From NCBI RefSeq assembly GCF_000688455.1, contig NZ_JIAL01000001.1:1209001-1273000 (forward strand): a stretch of 64,000 nucleotides of DNA, in the 5' to 3' direction. The notes beneath the pieces are model-generated. The model was not told the origin of the DNA. It saw only the letters and a list, made by a program, of their open reading frames with translations, and ran no database searches. Made by a program: the position numbers and the translations under genes. Source of the DNA: Pseudacidobacterium ailaaui (lineage in GTDB: Bacteria; Acidobacteriota; Terriglobia; Terriglobales; Acidobacteriaceae). Positions within the stretch are counted from its first letter, which is position 1; every line of letters starts with the position of its first letter. Shown here one piece after another: positions 35,362 to 44,186 of the stretch.

Positions 35362-36639
35362 ATGAAATATGATGTGCTCGTCATTGGTGCTGGCATCTCT
35401 GGCCTCGCCGCCGCGCAAAGCATTGCCGCGCAGGGCCGAAAGGTTGCTGTTCTGGAAGCACGTTCCCGGCCCGGCGGACGCATTTTTTCCGCTTTTCCAC
35501 CCCATTCGGACTTACCCGTCGAACTGGGAGCAGAATTCATCCACGGCCGATCTGCCGAGCTATGGCAGCTCCTGACCTTAGCCGGTCTCCGCCCCTTTGA
35601 GCTGGGCGGCAGCGTTCTTTGCTTTGACCAAGAGGGCCTGCACGAGTGTGAGGAGGAAGCGGGCGGCTTCGAAATCATGCGGACGCTGCCCCAGGAGGGC
35701 CCTGACCAGAGCTTTACTGCATGGGCCCGGCAGCAAAATCTTCCAGCCGCTACAGTTCAGTCGGCCCTTGCTTATGTTGAAGGTTTTAATGCGGCCGACG
35801 CCGAGAGGATTGGCATTCGCGCCCTGGCCCGGCAGCAGGCGGCCGAAGACGCCATCGAGGGCTGGCGCGCATTCCGGGTCCGGCAGGGATACAGCGCACT
35901 GCCTGCATTTCTTGAAAACCAACTGCGCTGCGCTGGCGGCGAACTTTTCTTTTCTACGCCGGTACGTTCCGTCCGCTGGCAGCGCGGCCGTGTCCATGTA
36001 TTTGCAATGCTGGAAGAACAGGAACAGGTCTTTGAAGCGCGCCAGTGCATCCTCACACTGCCGCTCGGCGTATTGCAGTCAGAAAGCGTCTCTTTTGATC
36101 CCGCTCCATTGCCGGCCTTGCAAGCGGCTTCCCAGATGGTCATGGGCAGCGCCACACGCATCACATTTCTCTTTCGGGAGCGCTTCTGGGAGTCCGATTG
36201 TCCGGACGCGCACTTTCTGTTTTCGCAATCGGATCTTCTTCGCGTCTGGTGGACCCCCTCGCCGGACCCGGCGCCCATGCTGACTGGCTGGATCGGAGGT
36301 CCACGGGCACTTGATGCCTCGCTCTTCTCGCCTCAGAAGCTTGTCGGGCGCGGTCTAACAACGCTTGCACGAATCTTTTCGCGCCCGGAACATCAGCTCC
36401 GCGAACTGCTGATAAGCTGGCACACGCACAACTGGCAGCAGGACCCCTACAGTCTGGGGGCGTATAGTTATGCGCCGGTAGGCGCAGCGGACGCGTCGGA
36501 AAAGATGAGCATCCCGATAGAAGAAACACTGTATTTTGCCGGTGAGCACACCGATACGACAGGAAACTGGGGCACCGTGCACGGGGCGCTTGTCTCCGGA
36601 CTGCGTGCTGCGCGCCAGGTTACGGCCTGTGGACCCTAG
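35362..36639 (+). CDS. Flavin monoamine oxidase family protein
   Basis: 425 residues. FAD-binding N-terminus DVLVIGAGISGLAAAQSIAAQGRKVAVLEARSRPGGRI (dinucleotide-binding GxGxxG and the GGR motif), ELGAEFIHG, a substrate domain with LPLGVLQSESVSFDPAPLP, and the C-terminal flavin segment LYFAGEHTDTTGNWGTVHGALVSGLRAARQV. It should oxidise an amine or related substrate with FAD and oxygen. No signal peptide is seen at ATG 35362; the frame continues upstream into the regulator gene but without similarity. It begins 40 bases after the GntR gene, though a link to uronate metabolism is not evident. Its stop overlaps the stop of the convergent YncE-like gene by a few bases. Confidence 0.88.
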   Translation: MKYDVLVIGAGISGLAAAQSIAAQGRKVAVLEARSRPGGRIFSAFPPHSDLPVELGAEFIHGRSAELWQLLTLAGLRPFELGGSVLCFDQEGLHECEEEAGGFEIMRTLPQEGPDQSFTAWARQQNLPAATVQSALAYVEGFNAADAERIGIRALARQQAAEDAIEGWRAFRVRQGYSALPAFLENQLRCAGGELFFSTPVRSVRWQRGRVHVFAMLEEQEQVFEARQCILTLPLGVLQSESVSFDPAPLPALQAASQMVMGSATRITFLFRERFWESDCPDAHFLFSQSDLLRVWWTPSPDPAPMLTGWIGGPRALDASLFSPQKLVGRGLTTLARIFSRPEHQLRELLISWHTHNWQQDPYSLGAYSYAPVGAADASEKMSIPIEETLYFAGEHTDTTGNWGTVHGALVSGLRAARQVTACGP

Positions 36640-37688
36640 CGCCGTACCGCCCAGGCCAGCCCGTCCGGCTCATGCCCGGCTGCAATGCGTCCGATAACGC
36701 GGAGTGTCTTTGTATCAATCACCGCTACAGAATCATCAGGCGAGCAGGAAACAAAGATACGCGCTCCATCTGGCTGCACAAGAATGCCTTCGGAAGCATG
36801 CCCTACCGGGACCTGCCTGATCTTCCTCCGGGAGGCCGCATCAAACACGGTGAGATAGGGGTTGCGCAGGCTGGAAAGCAAAACCAGCCGTCCGTCCGGG
36901 GTGAACTTGACGCGATTGATGCCGGGAATCCCTGCCGGAATGGTCTCTACGACTTTCTTCGCTGCGAGGTCCACAATGGACACCGTCCCATCCAGCCCGT
37001 TGCCGATCCACGCTTCCTTTCCATCCGGCGACACCGCAAAGCCTTCGGGCCCCTTGCCCACGGATACCACGGTTTGGTTCCAGTCTACCGGCGGACCGTG
37101 GGGCTGCACATAATTCGGACGGTCGGTCTGCGCTCCGGGTACAGGCCCCTGCGGCTGCACCGTGACTTTGTCTAGAATGCTGACCGTACCCGAGTTTACG
37201 TTGGTCGTCATGATGCGCGAGGCACCGGGAAAGACATCAATCATGTGCGTGCGGTTCTGTCCCAGACCCAGGACCCAATCTACCTGATGGCTCTCTGGAT
37301 CGTATCGGGCGATTGCCTTTGCCACCTCGGCCGTAAACCACAGCTTGCCCTCGGCAAATGCCAGTCCATGCGGCCCGCGGAGTGGTCCCACATCCACCGT
37401 ACGCTGGACTTTCTGCGCAACCAGGTCCACTACCGTGATCGTGTGATACGCCCCATACCCATAATTGGAAACAAAGGCAAACCTGCCGTCCGCAGAGGCA
37501 ACCACCTCATGCGGATCATCGCCGGCCGGGACCTTGGCAACAGCCTTCAGACTTACCGGGTCCACAATGGTCAGAGTGCGGTCTACTTTGGACAAGACCA
37601 ACAGTGACTCCTGCGGCGTGGCCTGCGCAAACAACGCCGGCCCCCCTGTCAGGACAAAACCCAGTATGGCGCAAAACAGAGTCTTCAT
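36636..37688 (-). CDS. Secreted YncE-like beta-propeller protein
   Basis: 350 residues. Signal peptide KTLFCAILGFVLTGGPALFAQA, then seven-bladed propeller repeats of the YncE/YVTN type, for example LTIVDPVSLKAVAKVPAGDDPHEVVASADGRFAFVSNYG, GTVSIVDLAAKKVVETIPAGIPGINRVKFTPDGRLVLLSS and SVAVIDTKTLRVIGRIAAGHEPDGLAW. Such proteins are periplasmic or extracellular ligand-binding scaffolds; no enzymatic residues can be assigned. ATG 37688 (MKTLF) is the natural start; the open extension to 37739 is proline-rich and unlikely. Convergent with the amine oxidase gene. Confidence 0.85.
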   Translation of the reverse strand: MKTLFCAILGFVLTGGPALFAQATPQESLLVLSKVDRTLTIVDPVSLKAVAKVPAGDDPHEVVASADGRFAFVSNYGYGAYHTITVVDLVAQKVQRTVDVGPLRGPHGLAFAEGKLWFTAEVAKAIARYDPESHQVDWVLGLGQNRTHMIDVFPGASRIMTTNVNSGTVSILDKVTVQPQGPVPGAQTDRPNYVQPHGPPVDWNQTVVSVGKGPEGFAVSPDGKEAWIGNGLDGTVSIVDLAAKKVVETIPAGIPGINRVKFTPDGRLVLLSSLRNPYLTVFDAASRRKIRQVPVGHASEGILVQPDGARIFVSCSPDDSVAVIDTKTLRVIGRIAAGHEPDGLAWAVRR

Positions 37689-37774
37689 AGCTGTAGGACA
37701 TTTATAACAAGCCTGCGGGCCGGAGGGAAAAGGCCCCAAAGCAAAGCACAGACAGGCCGGACAAGCTGGGCAAA

Positions 37775-37788
37775 TGTTTACGTTTACA
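37775..37788. promoter_or_regulatory. LacI-type operator-like site upstream of the alpha-galactosidase gene
   Basis: TGTTTACGTTTACA matches the symmetric pattern TGTAAACGTTTACA at 12 of 14 positions, with one half-site (CGTTTACA) intact. It lies 53 bases upstream of the GH27 ATG. LacI-family regulators of sugar genes often bind such sites. No LacI gene is in the window. Confidence 0.3.
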
Positions 37789-37840
37789 TATCGTCACTCA
37801 GCGAATATCTTGCTGTGTGTAAGGAGAATCCAGGAAAACC

Positions 37841-39031
37841 ATGTTCAAAAGCAGGACCCTTTCTCTCGTTTGCGGAGCAGGTTTGCTCGTCGCCTCTCTG
37901 GTTGTACAGGCACAATCTTCTCAACTCGCCGCGACTCCACCCATGGGCTGGAATAGCTGGAACCATTTCGCTGAGAGGGTCACTGATGCGGACGTACGCG
38001 CTGCGGCCGACGCCTTGGTATCCAGCGGAATGCGCGATGCGGGCTACATTTACGTAAACATTGATGACACCTGGGAGGGCACGCGTGATGCCAGCGGCGT
38101 GATCCATCCCAACAGCAAGTTCCCGGACATGAAGGCCCTGGCGGACTACGTGCATTCCAAGGGCCTGAAACTGGGAATTTATTCCTCACCCGGGCCCAAA
38201 ACCTGCGCCGGCTATGAAGGCAGCTACGGCCATGAAGAGCAGGACGCAAAAACCTACGCCGCCTGGGGCATTGATTATCTGAAATACGATTTGTGCAGCT
38301 TCATCGGAATCATGAAAGAAAAGACCGGTGACGAGCACAGCCAGCAGGCCTTTGCCATGCAGAAGGCCGCCTACGAAAAGATGCATCAAGCACTGCTGGC
38401 CACCGGCCGCCCCATCGTCTTCAGCATGTGCCAGTATGGCTGGAATGATGTTTGGAAGTGGGGCCCGGAAGTGGGTGGCAACCTGTGGCGCACAACAGGC
38501 GACATCACTGACCGCTATAGCCGCATGGCTGAGATTGGCTTCTCGCAGGCTGGGCTTTCCCGCTACGCAGGCCCCGGACACTGGAATGATCCTGATATGC
38601 TCGAAGTCGGCAACGGCGGCATGAAAACAGAAGAGTACCGCACGCATATGTCGCTTTGGGCCATTCTGGCCGCGCCCCTGCTGGCTGGAAACGACCTGAG
38701 CAAAATGTCAAAGGAAACGCTGGATCTGCTCACCAACCGTGAAGTCATTGCCGTGGACCAGGACAGGCTAGGCAAACAGGGTGACCGTGTCTGGGCAGAA
38801 GGACCAGAGGAGATCTGGGCCAAGCCGCTTTCAGGCGGAGCAAAAGCGGTGGGCCTGTTCAATCGCGCAGATTCGCCACGGACCATAACGCTGCAACTGA
38901 AAGACCTCGGATTTGCCTCCAGTGCAAAGCTGCGCGACCTGTGGAAGCACGAAGATGTGGAGGCCAAAAACGGAAGCTATTCTGTCCAGGTGCCCGCGCA
39001 TGGTGTGGTCCTGCTGAAGGTCCGTCCATAA
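37841..39031 (+). CDS. Alpha-galactosidase, glycoside hydrolase family 27
   Basis: 396 residues. Signal peptide FKSRTLSLVCGAGLLVASLVVQAQ, then the GH27 barrel: ATPPMGWNSWNHFAE, YIYVNIDDTWEG, LGIYSSPGPKTCAGYEGSYGHE, the nucleophile D150 in DYLKYDLCSF, SMCQYGWNDVWKWGPEVG, and YAGPGHWNDPDMLEVGNGGM. A small C-terminal beta domain follows from about residue 300. It should release alpha-linked galactose (or arabinopyranose in some members) from hemicellulose side chains in the periplasm. AAGGAG lies upstream of the ATG. The MFS gene begins eight bases after its stop, so products and uptake are probably coupled. Confidence 0.94.
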   Translation: MFKSRTLSLVCGAGLLVASLVVQAQSSQLAATPPMGWNSWNHFAERVTDADVRAAADALVSSGMRDAGYIYVNIDDTWEGTRDASGVIHPNSKFPDMKALADYVHSKGLKLGIYSSPGPKTCAGYEGSYGHEEQDAKTYAAWGIDYLKYDLCSFIGIMKEKTGDEHSQQAFAMQKAAYEKMHQALLATGRPIVFSMCQYGWNDVWKWGPEVGGNLWRTTGDITDRYSRMAEIGFSQAGLSRYAGPGHWNDPDMLEVGNGGMKTEEYRTHMSLWAILAAPLLAGNDLSKMSKETLDLLTNREVIAVDQDRLGKQGDRVWAEGPEEIWAKPLSGGAKAVGLFNRADSPRTITLQLKDLGFASSAKLRDLWKHEDVEAKNGSYSVQVPAHGVVLLKVRP

Positions 39032-39038
39032 TCAGAAG

Positions 39039-40310
39039 ATGAGCGAGACCCGGCAGCTCTCGGCGAGGACGCTCTCACGCGTCTCTCGCCGCCTGATGCC
39101 CTTTCTTTTTGCCCTGTATGTCTTTGCCTATCTGGACCGCGTGAATGTCGGCTATGCGGCGCTTTTTATCCGGCAGGACCTTGGCTTCAGTGACACCGTC
39201 TACGGCACGGGTGCGGGCCTTTTCTTTTTCAGCTACGCGCTGTTTGAAATACCCAGCAACCTGGTCCTGCTACGGATCGGCCCACGCCGCTGGATTGGCT
39301 TTCTGATGGTGGTCTGGGGCACGATCTCCGCCTGCATGCCTCTGGTACGCACACCCGCCGGGTTCTACACTCTGCGGTTTCTTCTTGGCGCAGCTGAGGC
39401 AGGATTTTTTCCCGGAGTCATTCTGTATCTCACCCGCTGGTTTCCACAGCAGCAGCGGGCCCGGGCCGTTGCGCTCTTTATGGCGGCCACGGCCATGGCC
39501 GGCGTCATCGGTGCGCCCTTGTCGAACCTGCTTTTGCGGCTGGATGGCACCGCAGGAGTGGCGGGATGGAAGTGGCTCTTCGCAGGAGAAGGGCTGCCCT
39601 CGGTCCTGCTGGGCGCACTTGTCTTTTTCGTGCTGACGGATTCACCTGCACAGGCTTCCTGGCTCCAAATTGAGGAGCGGCTTTGGCTCACTGAGACCCT
39701 TGCCGCAGAGCAGGCCGCCATTTCTGCTCCAGACTCGGTCCATCTGCGGGCCGTGTGGCGAAACACGGTATTGTGGCGACTGGCCTTTATCTATTTTGCT
39801 ATTTCCGCGGCCCTCTACAGCCTGGGCCTATGGCTTCCGGTTGTGCTCAAACAGCTCTCTCATGCTTCTAATTCTCGCGTCATCTTACTGACTGCGGTCC
39901 CCTATCTGCTGGCTGCCATGGCCATGCTGCTGATTGCCCGGTCCTCAGACCGCAGCCAGGAGCGCCGGGGGCATCTGATGGCTTCCCTGCTGGTCGCAGC
40001 GGCGGGATTCGGGCTGAGCGTTGTGCTGCGCGATCCCCGTTTGGCCATCTGCTCCCTGTTTCTTGCCATTACCGGCATCTGGGGGTGCTTTGGTCCCTTC
40101 TGGGCATTGCCGACCGCCATGCTGCGCGGAACGGCGGCCGCAGGCGGCATTGCCATCATCAATTCCACGGGTGCGCTCGGCGGATTCTTTGGGCCTTATC
40201 TGATGGGTCGTGTCAGCGATGCCACCCATAGCTTTCATGCCGCCCTGGCCATCGCGGCCCTCCTGCTGCTGGCCGCCGCCATGGTTTGTGCGCGGCTCCG
40301 CAGCCGTTGA
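39039..40310 (+). CDS. MFS transporter, anion:cation symporter family
   Basis: 423 residues, twelve helices. LDRVNVGYAALFIRQDLGFSDTVYGTGAGLFFFSYALFEIPSNLVLLRIG and FLLGAAEAGFFPGVILYLTRWFPQQQRARAVALFMAATAMAGVIGAPLS are the hallmark blocks of the ACS group (4-hydroxyphenylacetate, tartrate and rhamnonate-type carriers). The substrate cannot be fixed. It starts eight bases after the GH27 stop, so a sugar or sugar acid related to GH27 products is the best guess. Confidence 0.85.
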   Translation: MSETRQLSARTLSRVSRRLMPFLFALYVFAYLDRVNVGYAALFIRQDLGFSDTVYGTGAGLFFFSYALFEIPSNLVLLRIGPRRWIGFLMVVWGTISACMPLVRTPAGFYTLRFLLGAAEAGFFPGVILYLTRWFPQQQRARAVALFMAATAMAGVIGAPLSNLLLRLDGTAGVAGWKWLFAGEGLPSVLLGALVFFVLTDSPAQASWLQIEERLWLTETLAAEQAAISAPDSVHLRAVWRNTVLWRLAFIYFAISAALYSLGLWLPVVLKQLSHASNSRVILLTAVPYLLAAMAMLLIARSSDRSQERRGHLMASLLVAAAGFGLSVVLRDPRLAICSLFLAITGIWGCFGPFWALPTAMLRGTAAAGGIAIINSTGALGGFFGPYLMGRVSDATHSFHAALAIAALLLLAAAMVCARLRSR

Positions 40311-40358
40311 CCAACTTGCTCCTATGGCCCATTCCCAGTAGTGTGTTGTGCAGCAGCT

Positions 40359-41939
40359 ATGCTCTTCCGCAACGCAGCGCCGGCATCCGCCCTGGTTCTG
40401 GTACTTCTGGTCCCTCTTGCCTCACCCTCACAGCAAAAGCCTGAGCAAACCCCCTATACCTTCCAGACCAATACCAGGGTCGTTCTGACGGACGTTACCG
40501 TTACGGACGCAAAAGACAATCCGGTGAAAGGGCTGCCGGAATCCGTCTTTCATATTTTTGACAATCACCAGCCTCAGACCATTCTTTCTTTTGAGGAACA
40601 TTCCGATACCCCTCCCCTATCGGCCCTGCCCTCTGGCCGCCCTGGAGTCTACACGAATGACTACCTGCTCCATCTGCCCCCTGCAGTCAATGTCCTGTTG
40701 ATTGATATCGCCAATCTGGAGATACCAGAGCAGATGTATCTCAACGATCAGTTGACAAAATTTCTGCACGAAGAAAAGGACCTGCCTCCATTGGCCCTTT
40801 ACCTGCGCGCCGGATCTGGATGCTTTCTTGTGCAGAACTTTACCACCGACCGCAAGCTTCTCCTGGAAGCCCTGCACAAGGCCATTCCCCGTTTTCCTCC
40901 GCCGGGCCGGGAGTATTTGAGTGAATTTGATACCCTCCACCAGATCGCACTGTCTCTACTTCAGGTCCCAGGCAGAAAAAACATTCTCTGGTTTTCAGGA
41001 GGGTCCACTCTCTATCTGTTTCCCGATTTTCTGGCAAACACCCTTACGGCACAGGACGCGGAGGCCTGGCGCGCACTCTACGATGAGCTCGACGAAGAAA
41101 GGATCGCTGTCTTTCCCATTGATGCGCGCGGCCTCATGGTTGGGGGCGGGTTTCCGGGAAGCAACCCAGTCATCAGCCAGCATCTGGCCATGGAGCAGAC
41201 CGCCAAAGCCACCGGCGGAGAGGCCTATTTCAACAGTAACGGACTAAAAGAGATCGCAGCGCATTTGCTGGAAACAGACAGCAACTATTACACCCTGACC
41301 TATTCACCGCACGAACTGCACTTCGACAACCGGTGGCACAATGTGCGCGTAAGTGTGAGCACTGGGGCCTACCATCTGGGCTACCGCAGCGGCTATTTTG
41401 CCGATGGCAGCCTTCCCGCCACGCCGGAGACCACCTCCTCAACCCGTACACGTCTTCTGGCCAACGGAGAAAAGCTCGAAGTCCCGCAGTTTGATAACCA
41501 ACCCATTCTTTTTCAGGCCGCCGTTCTGCCGGCATCCGACCCCGCCATTGCCAGTTGGACCAAGGCCTCTGTGACCTTGCCTGCGTTGCCGGAAAAAAAG
41601 CACACCGTGCCCTTCATGGTCCGGTACACTGTGCCCGCCAATGCCTTTACGGCAAGAAGGGAGAACGGCAAATACAGCATCGTCTTCGGCGTGGTCGTAC
41701 TGGCGATGAATGGCAATGGCACGTTGACCGAGCGCAGCGCACAGCAGATTACTCTTACCATCAACCATGACCCGAAGGGGCTTCCTCCCAGTATCTCGAT
41801 CACACTCGACAAGCCCGTCAACCTTTCCAGAGAGGACCAGTTTTTGACCCTCGGCATCTGGGACATGACCAGCAGCCGGTTTGGCACGCTCCAGGTGCCC
41901 CTGGAAAAATCCCGCTACAAAAGTACGGGAAACAACTAA
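40359..41939 (+). CDS. VWFA-related acidobacterial-type secreted protein
   Basis: About 526 residues. Signal-like segment FRNAAPASALVLVLLVPLASPSQ, then FQTNTRVVLTDVTVTDAKDNPVKGLPESVFHIFDNHQPQTILSFEEHSD, the opening block of the VWFA-related family that is hugely expanded in Acidobacteria. The VWA-like fold continues with NVLLIDIANLEI, LPPLALYLRAG, GRKNILWFSGG, ERIAVFPIDARGLMVGG and SNYYTLTYSPHELHFDNRWHNVRVSVS. Role unknown; VWA folds bind proteins via a metal site. ATG 40359 is used; GTG 40341 is possible. Lies between two carbohydrate genes. Confidence 0.87.
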   Translation: MLFRNAAPASALVLVLLVPLASPSQQKPEQTPYTFQTNTRVVLTDVTVTDAKDNPVKGLPESVFHIFDNHQPQTILSFEEHSDTPPLSALPSGRPGVYTNDYLLHLPPAVNVLLIDIANLEIPEQMYLNDQLTKFLHEEKDLPPLALYLRAGSGCFLVQNFTTDRKLLLEALHKAIPRFPPPGREYLSEFDTLHQIALSLLQVPGRKNILWFSGGSTLYLFPDFLANTLTAQDAEAWRALYDELDEERIAVFPIDARGLMVGGGFPGSNPVISQHLAMEQTAKATGGEAYFNSNGLKEIAAHLLETDSNYYTLTYSPHELHFDNRWHNVRVSVSTGAYHLGYRSGYFADGSLPATPETTSSTRTRLLANGEKLEVPQFDNQPILFQAAVLPASDPAIASWTKASVTLPALPEKKHTVPFMVRYTVPANAFTARRENGKYSIVFGVVVLAMNGNGTLTERSAQQITLTINHDPKGLPPSISITLDKPVNLSREDQFLTLGIWDMTSSRFGTLQVPLEKSRYKSTGNN

Positions 41940-42066
41940 ACCCCATTCTTCACTTCGCCGTATTTTCGTCCCGCTCTTGCAGCACAACAGGACGCGCTCG
42001 CCAACTCTGTCACCCGGGGGTTAAGATGAGATTCGCTTCCACAAATTGCTCCTGAGGACGAAGACC

Positions 42067-44106
42067 ATGAGGATTCTGAAATTTCTTTTTCCCTTTTATG
42101 TAAGCGCTTCCATCTTTGCGGTTCCCTCTCGCGCTCAGATTACCGTTGACCGTCCCATTCCCCCGCGGGCCTCCATTCGCATTGACGCTGCAAAATCCGA
42201 CGGGACGGAAATTCCGCGCACCATCTTTGGCAGCTTTCTGGAGCCGATTGGCAATTCCACCTACAACGGGCTGTGGGCCGAGGTCCTTCAAAATCCCAGC
42301 CTGGAAGCAGGCCTGTGGAGCGCAGAAAATGTCATGCGAATGGTGCATGAAGAACCGGCTCTGGGCCGCGCCTCACAACTGGGCCTGCCCCTGCCGTGGG
42401 AGCCACTCGATTATGGGCAGGGAAACCGATACGAACTTCGCTACGGGAATGCTGCCAATTCCTGGCGTTCGCTCCTCATCATTGGGGTCCCGGGACAGCC
42501 TACAGGAATCCGCCAGAAGGTGTATCTGCCCGTGCATCGCACACTCGATTACAAGGGCAGCCTCTATGCGCGGCACATCAGCGGACCAACGGGGTTGACC
42601 CTCTCCATTCGGCCGCGCAACGGGAGCGAAGTCCTGGCTTCCGCCCATGTGGATGCCTCTTCCACCTCTTGGACAAAGTACAGTTTTGATCTCCACGTTC
42701 CTGAAGGCAAACTGCATCGGCTTGATCCGGCAGATTTTGTTGTTGAGCTCGAAGGTGATGAGCGCGTAGAAGTGGACGAATTTTCACTGATGCCCAACGA
42801 CGCGCTCGACGGCCTCGATCCCGATGAAGTGGCATTGGCCAAAGCCATGGAAACCCCTCTGGTGCGCTTTGGGGGCAATTTCACCTCCGGATACCACTGG
42901 CAGGACGGCATCGGGCCGCGCGACAAACGCGTAAGCATGTTGAATGTCGCCTGGGGAATTCCCGAGTACAACACTTTCGGTACCGATGAATTTCTCCACT
43001 TTTGCGAGCTCATCGGGGCCGACCCGCAGTTTGCGCTGAACCTCGGCTCTGGCACTCCGGAAGAGGCTGCTGGCTGGGTGAAATATGTGGACCAGCACTG
43101 GCACAGACACGGCGGTCTTCTCTGGGAGCTGGGCAACGAGCTATGGGGCAACTGGAACACGGGCTGGCCTACTCTGGACCAGTTGGCCGCGCGCACGCTG
43201 GCCTATAGCAAGGCCATCCATGCAATCGACCCACAAGCAAAACTGATTGCCACGGGCGCCGATCCCGATGGATACGAGAAGTGGAACGCGACGCAGTTGA
43301 GCAATCCCCCCGGAACGTTCGATGATCTTTCTACCCACTTCGTGGTGACCAATACAGATACGCAGGTGCGCCGCGCGGATACGGACTTCATCGCACAAGC
43401 CGCCTTTGCACTGCCGATTGGATTGGAGACCCGACTCAAGGCAATGCAGCAGCAGATCAACCAGGTGCCTGCATTCGCCAACAAGACACACATTGCATTC
43501 ACCGAATGGCTCTTTATCGGCCGGCAGCCGGGCACACCGAACTTCAGCAATCTGGGAGGCGCGATGGATACGGCAGGCTTCTTTAATATGCTGATGCGCA
43601 ACAGCTCCATCGTTCCCATCGCAGACATGACGGGCATCATGGAGTTTGCCGGCATCTGGAAGAAGCGCAGCCAGGTGTATGCCACCCCGGGGTATTACGT
43701 CTTCAAAATGTACTCGTCAGCGCACGCCTCGCGCCCGGTGCGTGTAGAAGCCAACTCCGGAAGCTACTCGGTACAGCATGGCGTGGGACGCATCCCGGAC
43801 ATCCCGAATGTTCCTTACCTCGATGTGGTGGCGGCGTTGAATGGTGTTGGAGACCAGTTGTTTCTGTTTGTCGTAAACCGCAGCCTGAACACCGACATTC
43901 CTGCGGAAATCGGGGTTACTGGATTCCGCGCAAAAGGAACAGCGGAAATTCAGACGCTGCATAGTGCCAGTATTGCGGATGAAAACAACGAAGATGATCC
44001 GGAAGCCGTCATTCCAGTGGAATCACAGGAGCGGATCATGCAAGGAGGGTTCGAGCACGTCTTTCCGCATGAGAGCGTGACAAGGATTGTGCTTCATAAA
44101 GAGTGA
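42067..44106 (+). CDS. Alpha-L-arabinofuranosidase, glycoside hydrolase family 51
   Basis: 679 residues. Signal peptide RILKFLFPFYVSASIFAVPSRAQ. A carbohydrate-binding-like jelly roll (NRYELRYGNAANSWRSLLIIG, LYARHISGPTGLTLSIRP) is inserted before the barrel. Catalytic signatures: acid/base E358 in WELGNELWGNW and nucleophile E480 in IAFTEWLFIG; VRFGGNFTSGYHWQDGIGPRDKR is the GH51 substrate-site block. The C-terminal beta domain ends in HVFPHESVTRIVLHK. It releases L-arabinose from arabinan, arabinogalactan or arabinoxylan, which fits araB at the start of the window. ATG 42067 with GAGGA upstream is preferred over a TTG or ATG at 42046. Confidence 0.92.
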   Translation: MRILKFLFPFYVSASIFAVPSRAQITVDRPIPPRASIRIDAAKSDGTEIPRTIFGSFLEPIGNSTYNGLWAEVLQNPSLEAGLWSAENVMRMVHEEPALGRASQLGLPLPWEPLDYGQGNRYELRYGNAANSWRSLLIIGVPGQPTGIRQKVYLPVHRTLDYKGSLYARHISGPTGLTLSIRPRNGSEVLASAHVDASSTSWTKYSFDLHVPEGKLHRLDPADFVVELEGDERVEVDEFSLMPNDALDGLDPDEVALAKAMETPLVRFGGNFTSGYHWQDGIGPRDKRVSMLNVAWGIPEYNTFGTDEFLHFCELIGADPQFALNLGSGTPEEAAGWVKYVDQHWHRHGGLLWELGNELWGNWNTGWPTLDQLAARTLAYSKAIHAIDPQAKLIATGADPDGYEKWNATQLSNPPGTFDDLSTHFVVTNTDTQVRRADTDFIAQAAFALPIGLETRLKAMQQQINQVPAFANKTHIAFTEWLFIGRQPGTPNFSNLGGAMDTAGFFNMLMRNSSIVPIADMTGIMEFAGIWKKRSQVYATPGYYVFKMYSSAHASRPVRVEANSGSYSVQHGVGRIPDIPNVPYLDVVAALNGVGDQLFLFVVNRSLNTDIPAEIGVTGFRAKGTAEIQTLHSASIADENNEDDPEAVIPVESQERIMQGGFEHVFPHESVTRIVLHKE

Positions 44107-44186
44107 GCGTGGTCGTAGCAGGGACGCTTTCCGAAGCTACCTTCTTGCTTTCGCTTGCTGTCAACAGAAGGCCCGAAGGTTCCGGC

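Noticed and set aside
42099-42112. cre/LacI-like palindrome TGTAAGCGCTTCCA near the start of the GH51 gene
   Set aside because: It lies about 32 bases inside the coding sequence, within signal-peptide codons, with one mismatch and no regulator gene nearby; chance is likely.
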